DNA from: Septoria linicola
Taxonomy: Eukaryota; Ascomycota; Dothideomycetes; Mycosphaerellales; Mycosphaerellaceae
Length of the DNA stretch: 64,000 nt
Reading direction: 5' to 3'
Assembly (NCBI GenBank): GCA_024114885.1
Contig: CP099420.1
Span: forward strand, 2,356,001-2,420,000
The position numbers were made by a program, and so were the translations under genes. Within the stretch, counting starts at the first letter, position 1. Every line of letters starts with the position of its first letter. The notes under the pieces were generated by a model. It searched no databases. It had not been told where the DNA came from and worked only from the letters and a program-made list of their open reading frames with translations. Positions 26,650-37,455 of this stretch are shown here, in pieces.

Positions 26650-27255
26650 TTATTCAATAGTGCAGTCAGCCGTAAACACAATCTTGATGCTTTCCACGTT
26701 CGTAAGGAAGCCACAGGGTGGACCCCTGTTCTTTGCAATCTGCTCGAAAAGTAACGCCACCAGACCAAGCCCGGAGAGTCCGCGCATGGTGTGAAATCGC
26801 TCGAGGTTTGGAGAAAGTGCCAAAGTGAGAAGCAGGAAGATATGTGAATCTCGGTTCGACAGCCTGGCAACCCAAGTTTCTAGCTTCGGCTCGATCTTGC
26901 GCAAAGCATCATAGAGCTCGTCACTCATCTCGTACCCATCCTCGGGAAACGTCGTGCCCACTGGCATCGGATTAGAGCGCCCGCACACGAGCTCTTTGAC
27001 CATTGGTCCGCATTCTGGATTTTGAAAGATCTTGTGCGCCCATCGTCTTATGTTAGGGTGTTTGTCGTGCGCCTCAGCGCTGGGTAAACTTTTGTCACTC
27101 CCAGGAATTGTGAGGTATACCAGATCTGTTGCCAAACGTGCGCATCTCTTGTCGACCAGACGCAAAGCCAACAGATCTGGTAGTGAACTTTTGCGGTCTA
27201 ACTTGCTGAACAGATGAACTAGTAGCTCGTCTGGTAAAGATTGAATGCCTGCCAT
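26650..27255 (-). CDS. F-box protein, short, at the repeat border
   Basis: The predicted 201-residue protein opens with an F-box-like stretch (residues about 4-45: SLPDELLVHLFSKLD, then a leucine-rich helix and RLVDKRCARLATDLVY). F-box proteins bind Skp1 and bring substrates to SCF ubiquitin ligases. The rest is helical with LLLTLALSPNLERF, as in fungal F-box proteins with C-terminal leucine-rich parts. Those are usually 400-600 residues long, so this copy is short; the stop lies only 100 bp from the RIP block. Either the 3' half was lost when repeats arrived, or a downstream intron was missed. It starts at the ATG at 27,255. Substrate unknown. Confidence 0.6.
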   Translation of the reverse strand: MAGIQSLPDELLVHLFSKLDRKSSLPDLLALRLVDKRCARLATDLVYLTIPGSDKSLPSAEAHDKHPNIRRWAHKIFQNPECGPMVKELVCGRSNPMPVGTTFPEDGYEMSDELYDALRKIEPKLETWVARLSNRDSHIFLLLTLALSPNLERFHTMRGLSGLGLVALLFEQIAKNRGPPCGFLTNVESIKIVFTADCTIE

Positions 27256-27541
27256 ACTGTAGTAGTATTGTTGTTAGAGTACTGCTGAAACTCGACCTCG
27301 GCATATATATCATCTGCTTTGGTGGCGTGCAGCTGGCGGCCTGTGGCTGTGTCCGACATCTTGGGAGTATCTTGGCCATCGTGCTGTGCAAAGTCAAAGA
27401 CGCCTTGGCACTGCATGAGGCTCGAACGACGAACAGCAAAGGGTGTTACTTTGTGCATTCGATGTCTCCGGTGCTAAGCATGGCCGGAAACGTCGTCTGT
27501 GGTCTCACTGCCTTGGATTTGACCACCTCATGGAAGCATGT

Positions 27542-29033
27542 CTAGTAGCCTCCACGACCACGATAGCCTCGCCCACCGCGATAGCCACCACGTCCGCCTC
27601 GGCCACGGGAGGCCGCCAGCTCCCTCGCGCGCTCGACTTCGTTATTACGAACGTACTTGGGACGTTCCGGTGGCGGGATGTCTCCATAGCCTCTAGCCGA
27701 GTCGCCGAATTTTCTCTTGTTCTCCTTCATCTGCTGCAGGCCCTCATCACTAAAGCCCCAGTAATTACGGGTCGCTCGCTCAGGATCTTTCCAGACCTTG
27801 TTGCCCAGAGGATCGATATCTTGCACCTCTTCCGCCCTGGTGAAGGGGTCGAAACAATGGCGCATTTCGTTCAAGAGGCCCGTTGCTTCTTTACGGACAT
27901 CATCGCTAGGTAGTTTGCCTAGATAGGTATCAGTATTCATGCTTCAATTCTGGTGACTCACAAGCAAGATCGAAGATCAAGGCAGGTTCAACGGCCGCAA
28001 ATTACCTCCATTGACGAGATTGTAACCGCCACGCGGGAACGCTCTGGCGAGGAGTGGAAAGCCACGCTCTTCCCGCATCTTCAATCCGTTTGCAGCTGGC
28101 AGGAGATGCCAGGGTGCGTTTGGATCATCCTTGACGCCGTGCTTTGCGCCCAGTGGCCGCGGTATTTGCTTGACAGCGGCTCCAAAATATTCTTCCACCA
28201 GGTCCAGCTCCGTGTTGGGCCAGTTTCTCTGATTGTCGGAATTTTCGCATAACTTCTGAAGTGCCACCAGCTGTTGCTCCTCTTTGCCTAACCAGGAACG
28301 CCGCAAGGCTACCAGTAGTTGACTCAAGTGATGTTTCGGGCTTCCAGGCTCGGCCGCGCTATTGTATGCGGCAAGTTCGAAGATCTTGAAGAAGCACTTC
28401 TTAAGAGTCTCTTCGGCAGCCTCAGCGTGCTTGCCCTCAGTCTTGCTGCGGGCAAGGGTTTCCGGTTCAATTTGGCCGGTCCGCAACTTAGAGTGCTTGG
28501 TCCAGAGGGAGATGAGGATATCATGGAGGATGTATAACACGTATACTCGTCTCAGATATGATACTGGGGCCGCATTGCCAGTAACGAGACCAAAGCACTC
28601 ATCAAGACCTGGGTGCACTTTGACAGTAAGGGCTCCGGGAGCGAAGGTTCTGCAAAGACTTTCCAAATAGAAGCAATAGGCGACATGTTGCTCTTGAGAC
28701 GGTAGTATGTATTGCGTGAATTGTGCTTTGCAAAGCTATTATGAAGGTGAGTGTAAGTGAGCCATTTGGGTAAGGATGAAATCTAAGGAAGCTGCGAGCA
28801 CAAACCTGAACATTCTCGACTGTGCATTCATTGCACGTCTTACATATCTGAGCAGCAATCGCATCTGCCTCTGTACGATGTAAGCCACTGCGAATGAGCA
28901 TGGCACCGAATACATCGCGCGCTGAATTGACCAGGCGCAGGTTCACGTGCCGGGGAAAGGCAGACCCGATGGCACGACCTGGGCGCGGCTGTCCAATCGA
29001 CGCCGCAATCCGCTCCATGTTGGACTGCTTCAT
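27542..29033 (-). CDS. CID (CTD-interacting domain) family protein
   Basis: Three exons (29,033-28,806; 28,735-28,006; 27,918-27,542) join in frame to give 444 residues. Residues about 25-190 read as a CID-like helical domain: RLVNSARDVFGAMLIRSG, then YILPSQEQHVAYCFYLESL, then VYVLYILHDILISLW. CID proteins of the SR140/CHERP type bind the phosphorylated C-terminal tail of RNA polymerase II or act in splicing. The C-terminus is an RGG/RG tract (GRGGRGGYRGGRGYRGRGGY), a common RNA-binding tail. Introns are 70 bp (GTTTGT...TAG) and 87 bp (GTAATT...TAG); the second acceptor was picked because nearer AGs bring a stop. The DPF...DPLGNKVW...YYWGF-like segment before the tail supports joining exon 3 to the gene. 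The exact orthologue is not certain. Confidence 0.72.
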
Positions 29034-29608
29034 CGTGGGAACACGCGTGGATTGTGTGCAGGTGATTGAAGATGTGATTCTGGCGCGTAAAAATGCTTGG
29101 AGATGACTTCCGAACCCCAGTCGCTCTCGCTTCCTCACTTGCACGTGACGTTACAGCGCTGTCACGGAAGCCATAGAACTAACTACAACAGAGACAGATC
29201 TGGCCCGCCGCGGGTCCGGAATAGAACTAGCGATGCGTGCCTTGGAAAAGCTGCACCGTGATCGTGGCTCAGGAACATCTCTCGGCATGGCGTCAATAGC
29301 CGCGCCAGCTGTATGATGATTATTGTGTAGCTAGCTCCCTTGCGACCATGTCTAACTTAGCTCTGTAGTTCTACAACTTTTGTCAGAGCCTTCCCGTACA
29401 AACCTCCTGCCAACTGACTGACTGTGTCCCCCGTTCGCTCTTGCCCCAACAAACGAGGCAGCATTCTTCTCACTCTGGTTGAGCCATGCTGCGACAACCT
29501 CCCGAACGAACACGTCGAACTCCGCCCTGATTCAGCATACAGCTCGACTTCCGCTGAGCAGAGCCTCAGGTGGCCAACTGAGGCCCACATCTGCGAGAGG
29601 ACCGCGTG

Positions 29609-32600
29609 ATGGGTGTCTCGGAGAGCAAGATTGCTTTCAAGCAAAGCGTGTTCAAGCTGATAGGGGATGATGTGCTGCAGCCTGACGACGACATATTCGC
29701 GAAATATTGGACGATTCCAGAGCGCGTAGACGATGTATTCGACCTCTGGGTGGGAGGCGATGTGCGTGTCCTGACATATACCAACCCTTCGGAGCCAGGA
29801 GCTCGGAAGGCAATGCCTGGTGAGCAGTGCTCGCCTATGACCAACCTTGAGACGCTGCTCTACAACGCGATAGCGCACCTCAGGAAGCTGCAGCAGGAAA
29901 CTTCGCAGCCAGATGAGTTGGTCGCACGTCAAATTCTCAATTGCGTACGCATTCTCACGCGCGTGATGCCATTTATATTCGAAGCCGAGCATTTGCGCGA
30001 CTGGTATGACAAGTTCTTCTGGCAGCCCAGGAAGCCGCAGTATCTCAAATGGGACGACAAGCGAGATGCGCCCAGCCAGCTGTTCGATGGTCTAGATCCA
30101 AGCAAGCGATGCGATATGGTCGATCAAGACAAAGAGATTGGGCCCCCCTTGGGCGAGACATTGCTGAGCCTGCTGGTTAATTACCTGTTCTGGCGAGGTC
30201 TGACCCTGCCATCACAGCAAGATGATGGTGGCAATGTTGACAGAGGGTTTGAGCTCAAAGTATGGAAGACCGGCATTGGATGCAGCACCAGTCCCAAATG
30301 CACCTCTGAGCATGAGCGAAACCAGTATGAAATCGTGCGTCTGTTGCTCACCTTGACAAGTAGCACTTTGTATCTGAGGCCGGATCAAATTGCGCTCGCC
30401 GACAACAAGGCACTTACTTATCTGACCACGAGGCTGGAAAAGCGTGTCGTGAACGCCATCAACTGCTCATGCCTCAACACCGTGCTGAGGTTCAACCCTA
30501 ATCTATGGACGATACCAAGTGGTTGGCAGGGCTCTCGGGATGTTAAGAAACTCCTGGTACTCAATTGCATGCAGTTTTTATTGGTCACCATGGTGTATAT
30601 TCCACCAGAGGGCAAGAACCTTTTCAGGTCATCCATAGGTGCACTGTTCCGGCCAGACGACTTCCAATTCATACACCATGGCATCAATCTAGTCATCTCA
30701 CAGCCAGTAAGCGCGCATTCCAGATTGATATTGTGCTCTTGAGTTTCCAACATTGATATTCCTGCCAGATGACCACGAGCAACTTTAGCATTGGTAAGAA
30801 CAATACTGCGCATCACGCCACAGAAATGATCAGCTTCCTGTGGGAGCTGATACAATGCAACAAGCGCTTCCGACGGTACCTTTGCGAGACCAAAGTCGGC
30901 ATGGACTTTCTCGTGATACTGCTGTTTTATGCAAGAGATTCGGTCGTTGAGGAAACGAAACAAGGTCTCATGAGGATGGCCATCTTCGTCATTCAGTCAC
31001 TCAGTGCCGAGGCGGCCTTCAATGCGAAGCTGAACACACCCTTCTTACACGTCAGCAGTCTGCCATCCGCGATGCGGGTAGAGAACTTCCACGGTTCATA
31101 CGCTGACTTCCTGATCTGTGTATGTGTCCATCGGACGTCGCGTCGCCAACTACACGTACTGACTGATCGCAGTCGATCCATATTATCGTCACGACGTCCC
31201 AGGGACGATTAGAACCTGTGTATCCGGCACTGTTCAATATCATCAAGAATGTGGCTCCTTACACTAAGAACCTGCAGCGCGCCACTTCTTCGAAGCTCAT
31301 GAAGCTCTTCGAGATGCTAGCTGCACCGAGCTTCTGTATGAAGAACGACACCAATCACGTCATTCTGAAGAGCCTTCTTGACGCTTTCAATGCAATTCTG
31401 GATAACCATTCTCGCGGTAAGTTCTCGATTGTCTCTTACATGGCACCACTCATGCTTGCTAGCAAGGTGCTCAATTTTTTGTGCTTTAAGCGAGGAAGGC
31501 TCGGTATAGCACTTGGATGCCACGTCTCCAAGGCTGGTGCCTTTGCCTTGGCTTAAGGTGGTCTATTGGGGCGATCTTGAGCGCATCTGTTGCGGTAGCG
31601 ACCGGCGTCATTCAAGCATCCGATCAATCTGTGACCGCTCTATCTAGGCTTGAGACTCGTCAAATATTTCCCTTCGTTCACGCACTGACATTGCGGCTTC
31701 TGACTCGATCTTGCACACAGAAAACCACCAATTCGTCAATGTTCTTGTCGCTAGCAAGAAGCAATTCAGAGCGCTCAAAGAGGTCACTCTTGAGGGCGCG
31801 CTTGCAGAGGCCGAGAGACAGGCGATCGACCGAAAGGACCGCGGCGACCCCTACAGTAGCCCAAGCATGTCGCGTGAGTCTTCGATGGACATTATGCGAA
31901 GACCTGCGCCAGTGCAGAGGCCGGCCTTGGCAGAAGTGCCAGAAGATAACCAGTTCACAATTGGCGACGATGAGGACGATGATGACCTCGATAATGAACT
32001 CGATGCTGAATTTGACGAGAAACATGAGAGCAGTCAAAGAAAGTCGAGCGCCACAACAGAAGCTGACGGCACTAGTCCTGCGGGTATGAGCGCAAAAGCA
32101 CGCGGCAAACAGCGAGCAGCCCTGCAGATCTCGACTTCAAGAAATACATCAACGGCCAGCTTACCGACTTTGACCCCTACAGCTGCATCACACACATTCC
32201 AGCCATCTGAACAGTGGCTAGAAGGCTGGTACGCAGACTTGCATCTAGACAAAATTCTGAACGTGATAGACGAAGCCGAAGCCCAGCGACATGGCATCTC
32301 AGCCAGATCATACAACTCAGCCGCCCGAGAAGAAGAACACAATGCAGACATTCCCAAAACAGCACCCGAGGATCAACCCGGCAGGAGAGGAGAAGCCCGC
32401 CAATCCTCCCAACTCTCCCGCCAGTCCATCGAAAGCGGGCGGAGCTCGCAAGCAGCATACGGAGCCGATGGACAAGGTCATCTCGGATCTAAAGGTAAGC
32501 ACCACGCCACGGCATGCGCAGCCCATGCGAGGGAGTTCTTACTGATCTCTTCGGAATAGACGATATCAAACCAGCAGCAGGAGGGCCAGTCAACTTCCAA

Positions 32601-32861
32601 TGGACAGCAGTAGCTGTCGGCTGGTACAATGCGCTCATCTGGAGCAGGATATACTTGCAGGAAGCTGAAGCATTTCAAGGCTCGGGCGGGTTGTATAGCA
32701 GCACGAACATCAAGCTGTTCAGACGACAAGGTGCGAGCCAGGAAATCTCACTGAGAAGCCCAAAGGGTGCGATAGATGCTGTGGGCGCTTCGCTTGCGCA
32801 AAGAATCAGCAGTATTAGCATACCAGATGCGCTAGGAGGAGGCGCGTCCACAGCGAAGTAG
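29609..32861 (+). CDS. Hid-1 family protein
   Basis: Five exons (29,609-30,706; 30,769-31,119; 31,173-31,416; 31,721-32,494; 32,560-32,861) give 922 residues. The start MGVSESKIAFKQSVFKL matches the Hid-1 family (C. elegans/human HID1, fungal Ecm30-like), and Gly2 with Ser6 fits an N-myristoylation site, as known for HID1. Further family blocks are TTSQGRLEPVYPALFNIIKN and the C-terminal WYNALIWSRIYLQE with TNIKLF. HID1 acts at the Golgi/trans-Golgi in cargo sorting. An acidic, low-complexity insert (EDDDDLDNELDAEFDE, about residues 652-668) lies before the C-terminal block, as often in fungi. Intron 3 is long for this window (304 bp). The final splice keeps frame only with the 32,494/32,560 pair. 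Confidence 0.88.
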
Positions 32862-33149
32862 GTGGAAAGCACAATGAGACACGTGTGAAAACCGGTCTGC
32901 TTATAGCAGATATGTTAGGTGCTCTTGAACCTGACATAACAGAATGTGAAGCTTCCAGGAATGCGAGCCTGCCGCACGAGGGATACTCAGTGAAAGGTCA
33001 GACACGATGTCCTGTGAAGCAGGAACCAAACGTACCAAAGTGCTGCGCTAGCCCACAGTCCAACCTCCATTACGACATGTGCCTGCACAGATCAAGAATG
33101 ATCGGTACACTCGGAGACCTTACCAGCAGGTCACCGGTGCCCTCGCGCC
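32862..33149. other. Convergent intergenic space
   Basis: About 290 bp between the Hid-1 gene end and the end of the first kinase gene. It should hold both 3' ends. I see no RNA gene, repeat or motif in it. Confidence 0.5.
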
Positions 33150-34556
33150 TCAGAGGCGACTCACGTAATCCATGTTGAGATCAACGCGCATGTCCGGATG
33201 TGCGTGAAATGCTCCCGCTACAGCCGAAGCTTCACCAAGCAAGCATGCAGAAGTGGAAGCACACACGACTCCAGGCTCACCTGCTTTCTCTGCACGCTCG
33301 AAGCGGAAGGCCTCCGGCCAGATGTCCTCGGGTAGTCTTCCACCTCTGTCATGCCATCGTTGAAGCTGCGCTTTGAAGCTCGCCGACAAGCGGTGGAGTC
33401 GAATGTCGATACCTCTTGGTCGCGCCCTGGGGTCAGTCTGCAGACAACTGTTGATCAGCTGATATAGCTCCGGATGAGTGCCTGCAGCGGATTCGAGAAT
33501 TCTACTTCGAGCTTCCATCCCGGGTCGGTAGAGGTCACCTGTCAGGGCCTGGTACAAGCAACAGCCGAATGCCCACCAATCATTGGCGGTGGACATGATA
33601 GGCTGGTGGAATATCGCCATGCGAAGCGCGTAAGACAAGTCAGGTCGTTGACATTCGAGAATAGTTCGTGTGACTTCGGGAGCAAGATATCCTGCTGTGC
33701 CGCAAGTGCCTTGATTTTCCTCTGCTATCGTCGACAGGCCAAAGTCGGCGACCACTACTCTTGGCAGACCATTTTCGGCACGATGACTCTTGTCCAAGAA
33801 GATGTTCTTTGGCTTGAGGTCGCGATGGATCATGGAAGGCTGATGGCATCGGCGAAACTGGTCTGCATCAGCGTCATACGTGATTCCATGATGGACGAAG
33901 GACAGCGCATCGATCATGCTACTTGCAAAATGTAGGACGAACGGCAGCGGCACCTTCTCATGAACGGCGCATTGGGAGTTCAGGAAGTCTTGAACGTCAC
34001 CGCCATCGCAGTATTGCAAGACGATGTTAACAATAGGCGTTGCTCCGTTACGATCAATGTGCACGCTCTCCAAGCCGATGATGTTTGGATGTGCCAGCTC
34101 GGACAGGAGACCAGCTTCTTTAGGCCAGTCAGGAGCTTTGTCATCTATGACTTGCTTGATAATGAAGAGCTTACCAGAGTTTCGTTGACGAACGAGGTGG
34201 ATCGGTGTGTTGAAGTGTCCAAGCTTACCATTCAGTGTGCGTACAAGATCGTATGCTTTGGGCAAGCGATCTGGCATTGGAGGGAGGAGCACATCTGTTG
34301 AGCTCTCGCTGACATACGAAGCTGCATAGGACCGTGGTAGATCGAGGCTGATGTTCGCTGCGGCCTGCGCTCCGTCGAAGCTTGCGAAGAGGATGTTCGG
34401 AATGCTGGATGGCTCTGAGTCGCAGGTCCCGTATGCAACTGGTTGTCCCTCGCGTGACCCGGAACATGTCTTGCGACTGAAACGGTGCCAAAATCTACGT
34501 CCATCAGCAACGATTTCTCGGCCTAGTTTGCGGATACCGGTGATTACACGCGCCAT
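33150..34556 (-). CDS. Protein kinase, subfamily A (copy 1)
   Basis: Single exon of 468 residues from the ATG at 34,556; an upstream in-frame GTG is not used as start. Kinase motifs: ATP-binding Lys134 (FIIKQ), helix-C Glu147, catalytic HRDLKPKN (244-251), DFG (271-273), TCGTAGYLAPE activation segment (APE 292-294), and a WWAFGCCLYQALTG F-helix. The glycine-rich loop is degenerate (LNGKLGHFNTPIHLV). All catalytic residues are present, so it should be an active Ser/Thr kinase. The closest relative in the window is the 43,639 gene: both share LHFxSSMIDAL, ITYDA/ISYDA and a C-terminal GGRLxxxxW block. It is head-to-head with the 35,077 kinase across 520 bp. It is not an orthologue of a named yeast kinase that I recognise. 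Confidence 0.85.
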   Translation of the reverse strand: MARVITGIRKLGREIVADGRRFWHRFSRKTCSGSREGQPVAYGTCDSEPSSIPNILFASFDGAQAAANISLDLPRSYAASYVSESSTDVLLPPMPDRLPKAYDLVRTLNGKLGHFNTPIHLVRQRNSGKLFIIKQVIDDKAPDWPKEAGLLSELAHPNIIGLESVHIDRNGATPIVNIVLQYCDGGDVQDFLNSQCAVHEKVPLPFVLHFASSMIDALSFVHHGITYDADADQFRRCHQPSMIHRDLKPKNIFLDKSHRAENGLPRVVVADFGLSTIAEENQGTCGTAGYLAPEVTRTILECQRPDLSYALRMAIFHQPIMSTANDWWAFGCCLYQALTGDLYRPGMEARSRILESAAGTHPELYQLINSCLQTDPRARPRGIDIRLHRLSASFKAQLQRWHDRGGRLPEDIWPEAFRFERAEKAGEPGVVCASTSACLLGEASAVAGAFHAHPDMRVDLNMDYVSRL

Positions 34557-34801
34557 ACTTGCCGCCAGTTCGAGGTATGCTGATCTTTTCGAGACAATGT
34601 GTGTCAGCAAAGTTATCGAACCTGTCGATTGTCTCCGAAGCACTGATTCTTGGACGTACGGATAACAAATCGAATATCACAAGACCGGCTTGCTGTATTC
34701 GAGACTTGTTTCTGGAGCTTTGGAAGATGGAAGCTCAGATGGCAGATGCACACAGAGTGAGATGTGATCCAGGACCCAAATGTTATACTGTGAACTTCGC
34801 G

Positions 34802-34935
34802 CTTTGTACAGAACAAAGGACGTCACACTCAAGAAAGAGAGGACTGTTCTTTGTGCACGATTTCGATGGAACAAAGGACTTAATGGCAACTCTTTGTCCT
34901 GGATTCGGGACAAGGCATTGTCTGCCTCAACAAAG
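34802..34935. promoter_or_regulatory. Six ACAAAG/CTTTGT sites in divergent kinase promoter
   Basis: The 520-bp gap between two divergent kinases holds CTTTGT at 34,802, 34,849 and 34,892 and ACAAAG at 34,813, 34,871 and 34,930, so the two orientations alternate strictly. About 0.07 such hexamers would be expected in 134 bp by chance at even base composition. ACAAAG is the core bound by HMG-box factors such as fission yeast Ste11 and ascomycete mating-type HMG proteins. The sites are seen; the binding factor is inferred. Confidence 0.55.
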
Positions 34936-35076
34936 ACTTGAAATTCCTCGACACACCACATAAGACGAGGTCGCGCACACCTTCTTCATTCCCCAGCGAC
35001 AGAGCATTTTGAACAAGGTACGGTAAGCACACTCGAGAGGCTTCATAGTAACCCGCGTGATAACTTGCTTGTACTG

Positions 35077-36396
35077 ATGTTCATAGTGCTATCTCTGGCA
35101 ATCATCATCTGTCAATTCCTGCTGGCCAGGACTTTCAGGTGTGTTCGCTCAACACCAACCCTTTGTCCCCGACACGACACAGACTCCGCTGACAATATGA
35201 CAGTCTCCACTCCCCACAATGAGTCCCAGTCGACCTGGGGCTCTTGGCTGACTGGGTCCGTTTCCGCCGCTTACTCAAAAGTCACGTCGTCCATCACCTG
35301 CCCCAACATCGTTGGTCCAACCCCTTCTTGCCACATCGAGCAACTGCGCCAAGCGCTTTCTGGAGACTTCAAGTACAACGACACTTATGAGGCTAACCAC
35401 GTCAAAGATTTCCCAGAGTCGACCGAAGGCCCTGTCTATGTCACCCGGTCTGCTACTACTGGATCCTGCTTCGTGGTCAAACACACTAGACCTGCCCGGG
35501 CGACTGAACGCGAGATTCCAAATGATGCTTACATTGCTGGCACGGTCTTGGCTCCTCATCCTAATGTTATCCGCGTGCACGCTTGTCTGATGGACTCTCA
35601 AAAGATTGGCCGCCACATCGTTCACTCAGACCGTCACTTTGTCTACATGGACTGGTGCCGAGGCGGCGACCTGTGGTTACAAATGGAATATCTCTGGAAC
35701 AAGCATCGCGCCGATGCGCAGCCCCTGTTCGTGCTGCACGTCTTCGTCCAACTCTTCGAGGCTTTCGCGTTTACCCACCACGGCCTGCGATATATCGGCG
35801 CTGGCAAGTACACCCGAGACGAGAACCACAAAGCCGTCATTCACGGCGACGTCAAACCAGAGAACATCTTTCTCCACTGGTCTTCTCGTAACATCGGTGG
35901 CATGCCAGACCTTCAACTCGCAGACTTCGGACACTCGCGCCTCGTGGGACAGACTGACTTCACCACAAATCCAGGTACAGCTGTCTACTGGTCGCCGGAA
36001 GACCACGCCATTGGTAAACGGTCGTTCAACGCCTCCGGAATGCGTCGCGATCTCATTTACAACGAGGTAAGTCGCCAACGAACCACAAAGTCTGACATGT
36101 ACGCACTTGGACAGGTTCTCTACTTCGTTGCTGCTAATGTTGGCTGTGGAGACGGTTCAACATGGCCGATCGGTGAAGACCCTAGCACTTTGACGATTCC
36201 AAGACAGTACACTACTGACAATCTCGCTAACCTCGTCAGGCGCTGTTTGCAGGTTCACCCTCGAGAAAGAGCTTCTGCCAGCTTTGACGCCGATGGTGTG
36301 TTGGAGCTCGTTCACGGTGTGCGGCAGGTGCGTGATGGTATGATCCGACAGGGTGAGCGGATGGAGCCGTATGAGTGGCGTTCGCCTCCTCCTTGA
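35077..36396 (+). CDS. Protein kinase, subfamily B (copy 1), membrane-anchored
   Basis: Single exon of 439 residues from the ATG at 35,077. Residues about 2-17 (FIVLSLAIIICQFLLA) form a hydrophobic N-terminal segment that could anchor the protein in a membrane. Kinase motifs: Lys135 (FVVKH), HGDVKPEN (256-263), ADFGHSR with DFG 283-285, YWSPE (SPE 306-308). Two positions are unusual: the HRD Arg is Gly (non-RD type), and the helix-C Glu position reads Asp150 (IPNDA) where the paralogue at 41,298 has Glu. Catalytic Asp, Lys and Asn remain, so activity is possible. The C-terminal block DPSTLTIPRQY...RERASASF...VLELVHGVRQVRDGM is shared with 41,298-42,743. After the stop several GTAAG motifs (36,398, 36,468, 36,509) may mark a spliced 3' UTR. 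Confidence 0.85.
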   Translation: MFIVLSLAIIICQFLLARTFRCVRSTPTLCPRHDTDSADNMTVSTPHNESQSTWGSWLTGSVSAAYSKVTSSITCPNIVGPTPSCHIEQLRQALSGDFKYNDTYEANHVKDFPESTEGPVYVTRSATTGSCFVVKHTRPARATEREIPNDAYIAGTVLAPHPNVIRVHACLMDSQKIGRHIVHSDRHFVYMDWCRGGDLWLQMEYLWNKHRADAQPLFVLHVFVQLFEAFAFTHHGLRYIGAGKYTRDENHKAVIHGDVKPENIFLHWSSRNIGGMPDLQLADFGHSRLVGQTDFTTNPGTAVYWSPEDHAIGKRSFNASGMRRDLIYNEVSRQRTTKSDMYALGQVLYFVAANVGCGDGSTWPIGEDPSTLTIPRQYTTDNLANLVRRCLQVHPRERASASFDADGVLELVHGVRQVRDGMIRQGERMEPYEWRSPPP

Positions 36397-36818
36397 GGTA
36401 AGTGAGCATCACTCTCCTCTTCTCTCCCCTCCGTTTGTCCAATGTAGTAGTGATGATGAGAACATAGGTAAGCAGGTTAAGCTCCATGCTAACAAGTAAT
36501 ATCAAGGTAAGTCCAGTCACAAATTCTATTCTCCTACCCTCATCGCCCTCCATTTCTTGTCATTCACAATGCACTCATCGACCAACTTTCAGTGTCCCCC
36601 AAAATCTTGCTACTCACTCCTGCCTTCTTCTTGCATCACTCAGAGACTATCACTCAGCACAAGCTCGAGACGGCCCAGCATTGACACTCTAATGGCCTCA
36701 TGACCTAAGCCGGAGGATTAAGCCCATTATCCTCATGCGGAAACTTCTGCGGACCGCCCTGAGGACGACCATCTATCCACGCATCAGTCAGCCTCACTGC
36801 CCCCCGACTCTCACAAAA
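36397..36818. other. Convergent intergenic space
   Basis: About 420 bp between the kinase stop and the stop of the small secreted protein gene. It contains three strong donor-like GTAAG motifs (near 36,398, 36,468, 36,509), which may belong to a spliced 3' UTR. Nothing else was recognised. Confidence 0.4.
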
Positions 36819-37455
36819 TCAAAACTTACTATCATTCCAAAACTCAAACCCCCTCTCCCTACACTTCTCATTCTTCGCACAAATAAAACTCCCCCCGACA
36901 CCCCCACTATTCGGCGACAACATATAAAACGGCTCGCCCGAAGGCTGATCACTCGCCTGACACCTTCTTATCGTCTGCACAGTATACGAAGTATACCCCG
37001 CACGCCACCAGACGCAAATGTTATCGCCAGCTTCGCGGTAGCAGGTGGCGACTTGGCCGGATTCGGTGTATTCGCTGACTTCGAAGCCGCCGCTGACCCA
37101 GCCGTCGACGCTGGCGCCGGCGGACCAGCCGAAGGAGGTGCCTTCGACTTCGGTGGCGGCGATTTCGCAGCCGCGTTCGGGGTCGCAGTCGAGGGGGTCG
37201 GTGAGTTGTTTGTATTGGTAGTTTTGGTGGGGCTGGGGAGGGGGTTGTTAGTATGTACTTGGGGGGTGGGATGGTGAGTGAGCTTATCGAGCCATCACCG
37301 ACTAGCTCCTGGCGGAAGGTGGGTGGGTAGTTGCCTTGGATGCCGCATTGGCGAGGGGCGAGTCTGCCTGACTCGTGAGTTGATAGAGATGGCAGTGCGT
37401 AGGCGGCTGCAGCGAGAGTGGCCATTGCGAAGCCCTTCATCTTGGTGGTTAGCAT
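36819..37455 (-). CDS. Small secreted protein, effector-like
   Basis: Two exons (37,455-37,303; 37,232-36,819) give 188 residues. The N-terminus MLTTKMKGFAMATLAAAAYALPS is a signal peptide, possibly with start at the inner Met (37,440). The mature part holds a CGIQGNYPP start, then YQYKQLTDPLDCDPERGC, FGWSAGASVDGWVSGGF, VATCYREAGDNICVWWRAGYTSYTVQ and several Cys. This pattern recurs in secreted proteins of plant-associated Dothideomycetes, from memory, without known function. The 70-bp intron has a perfect TACTAAC branch site and CCCCAG acceptor; the donor (GTCGGT) is weak and was chosen because it alone keeps the frame. Exon 2 is certain in frame (414 nt, no stops) though the donor could be revised. 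Confidence 0.65.

Noticed and set aside
27443..27913. Plus-strand open frame of 156 codons
   Set aside because: It is antisense to the last exon of the CID protein, whose RGG repeats on the minus strand explain the open frame.
27542..27940. Separate 132-residue RGG protein starting at an ATG at 27,940
   Set aside because: A good branch site and acceptor at 27,919 join this frame to the CID gene in phase; the ATG falls within that intron.
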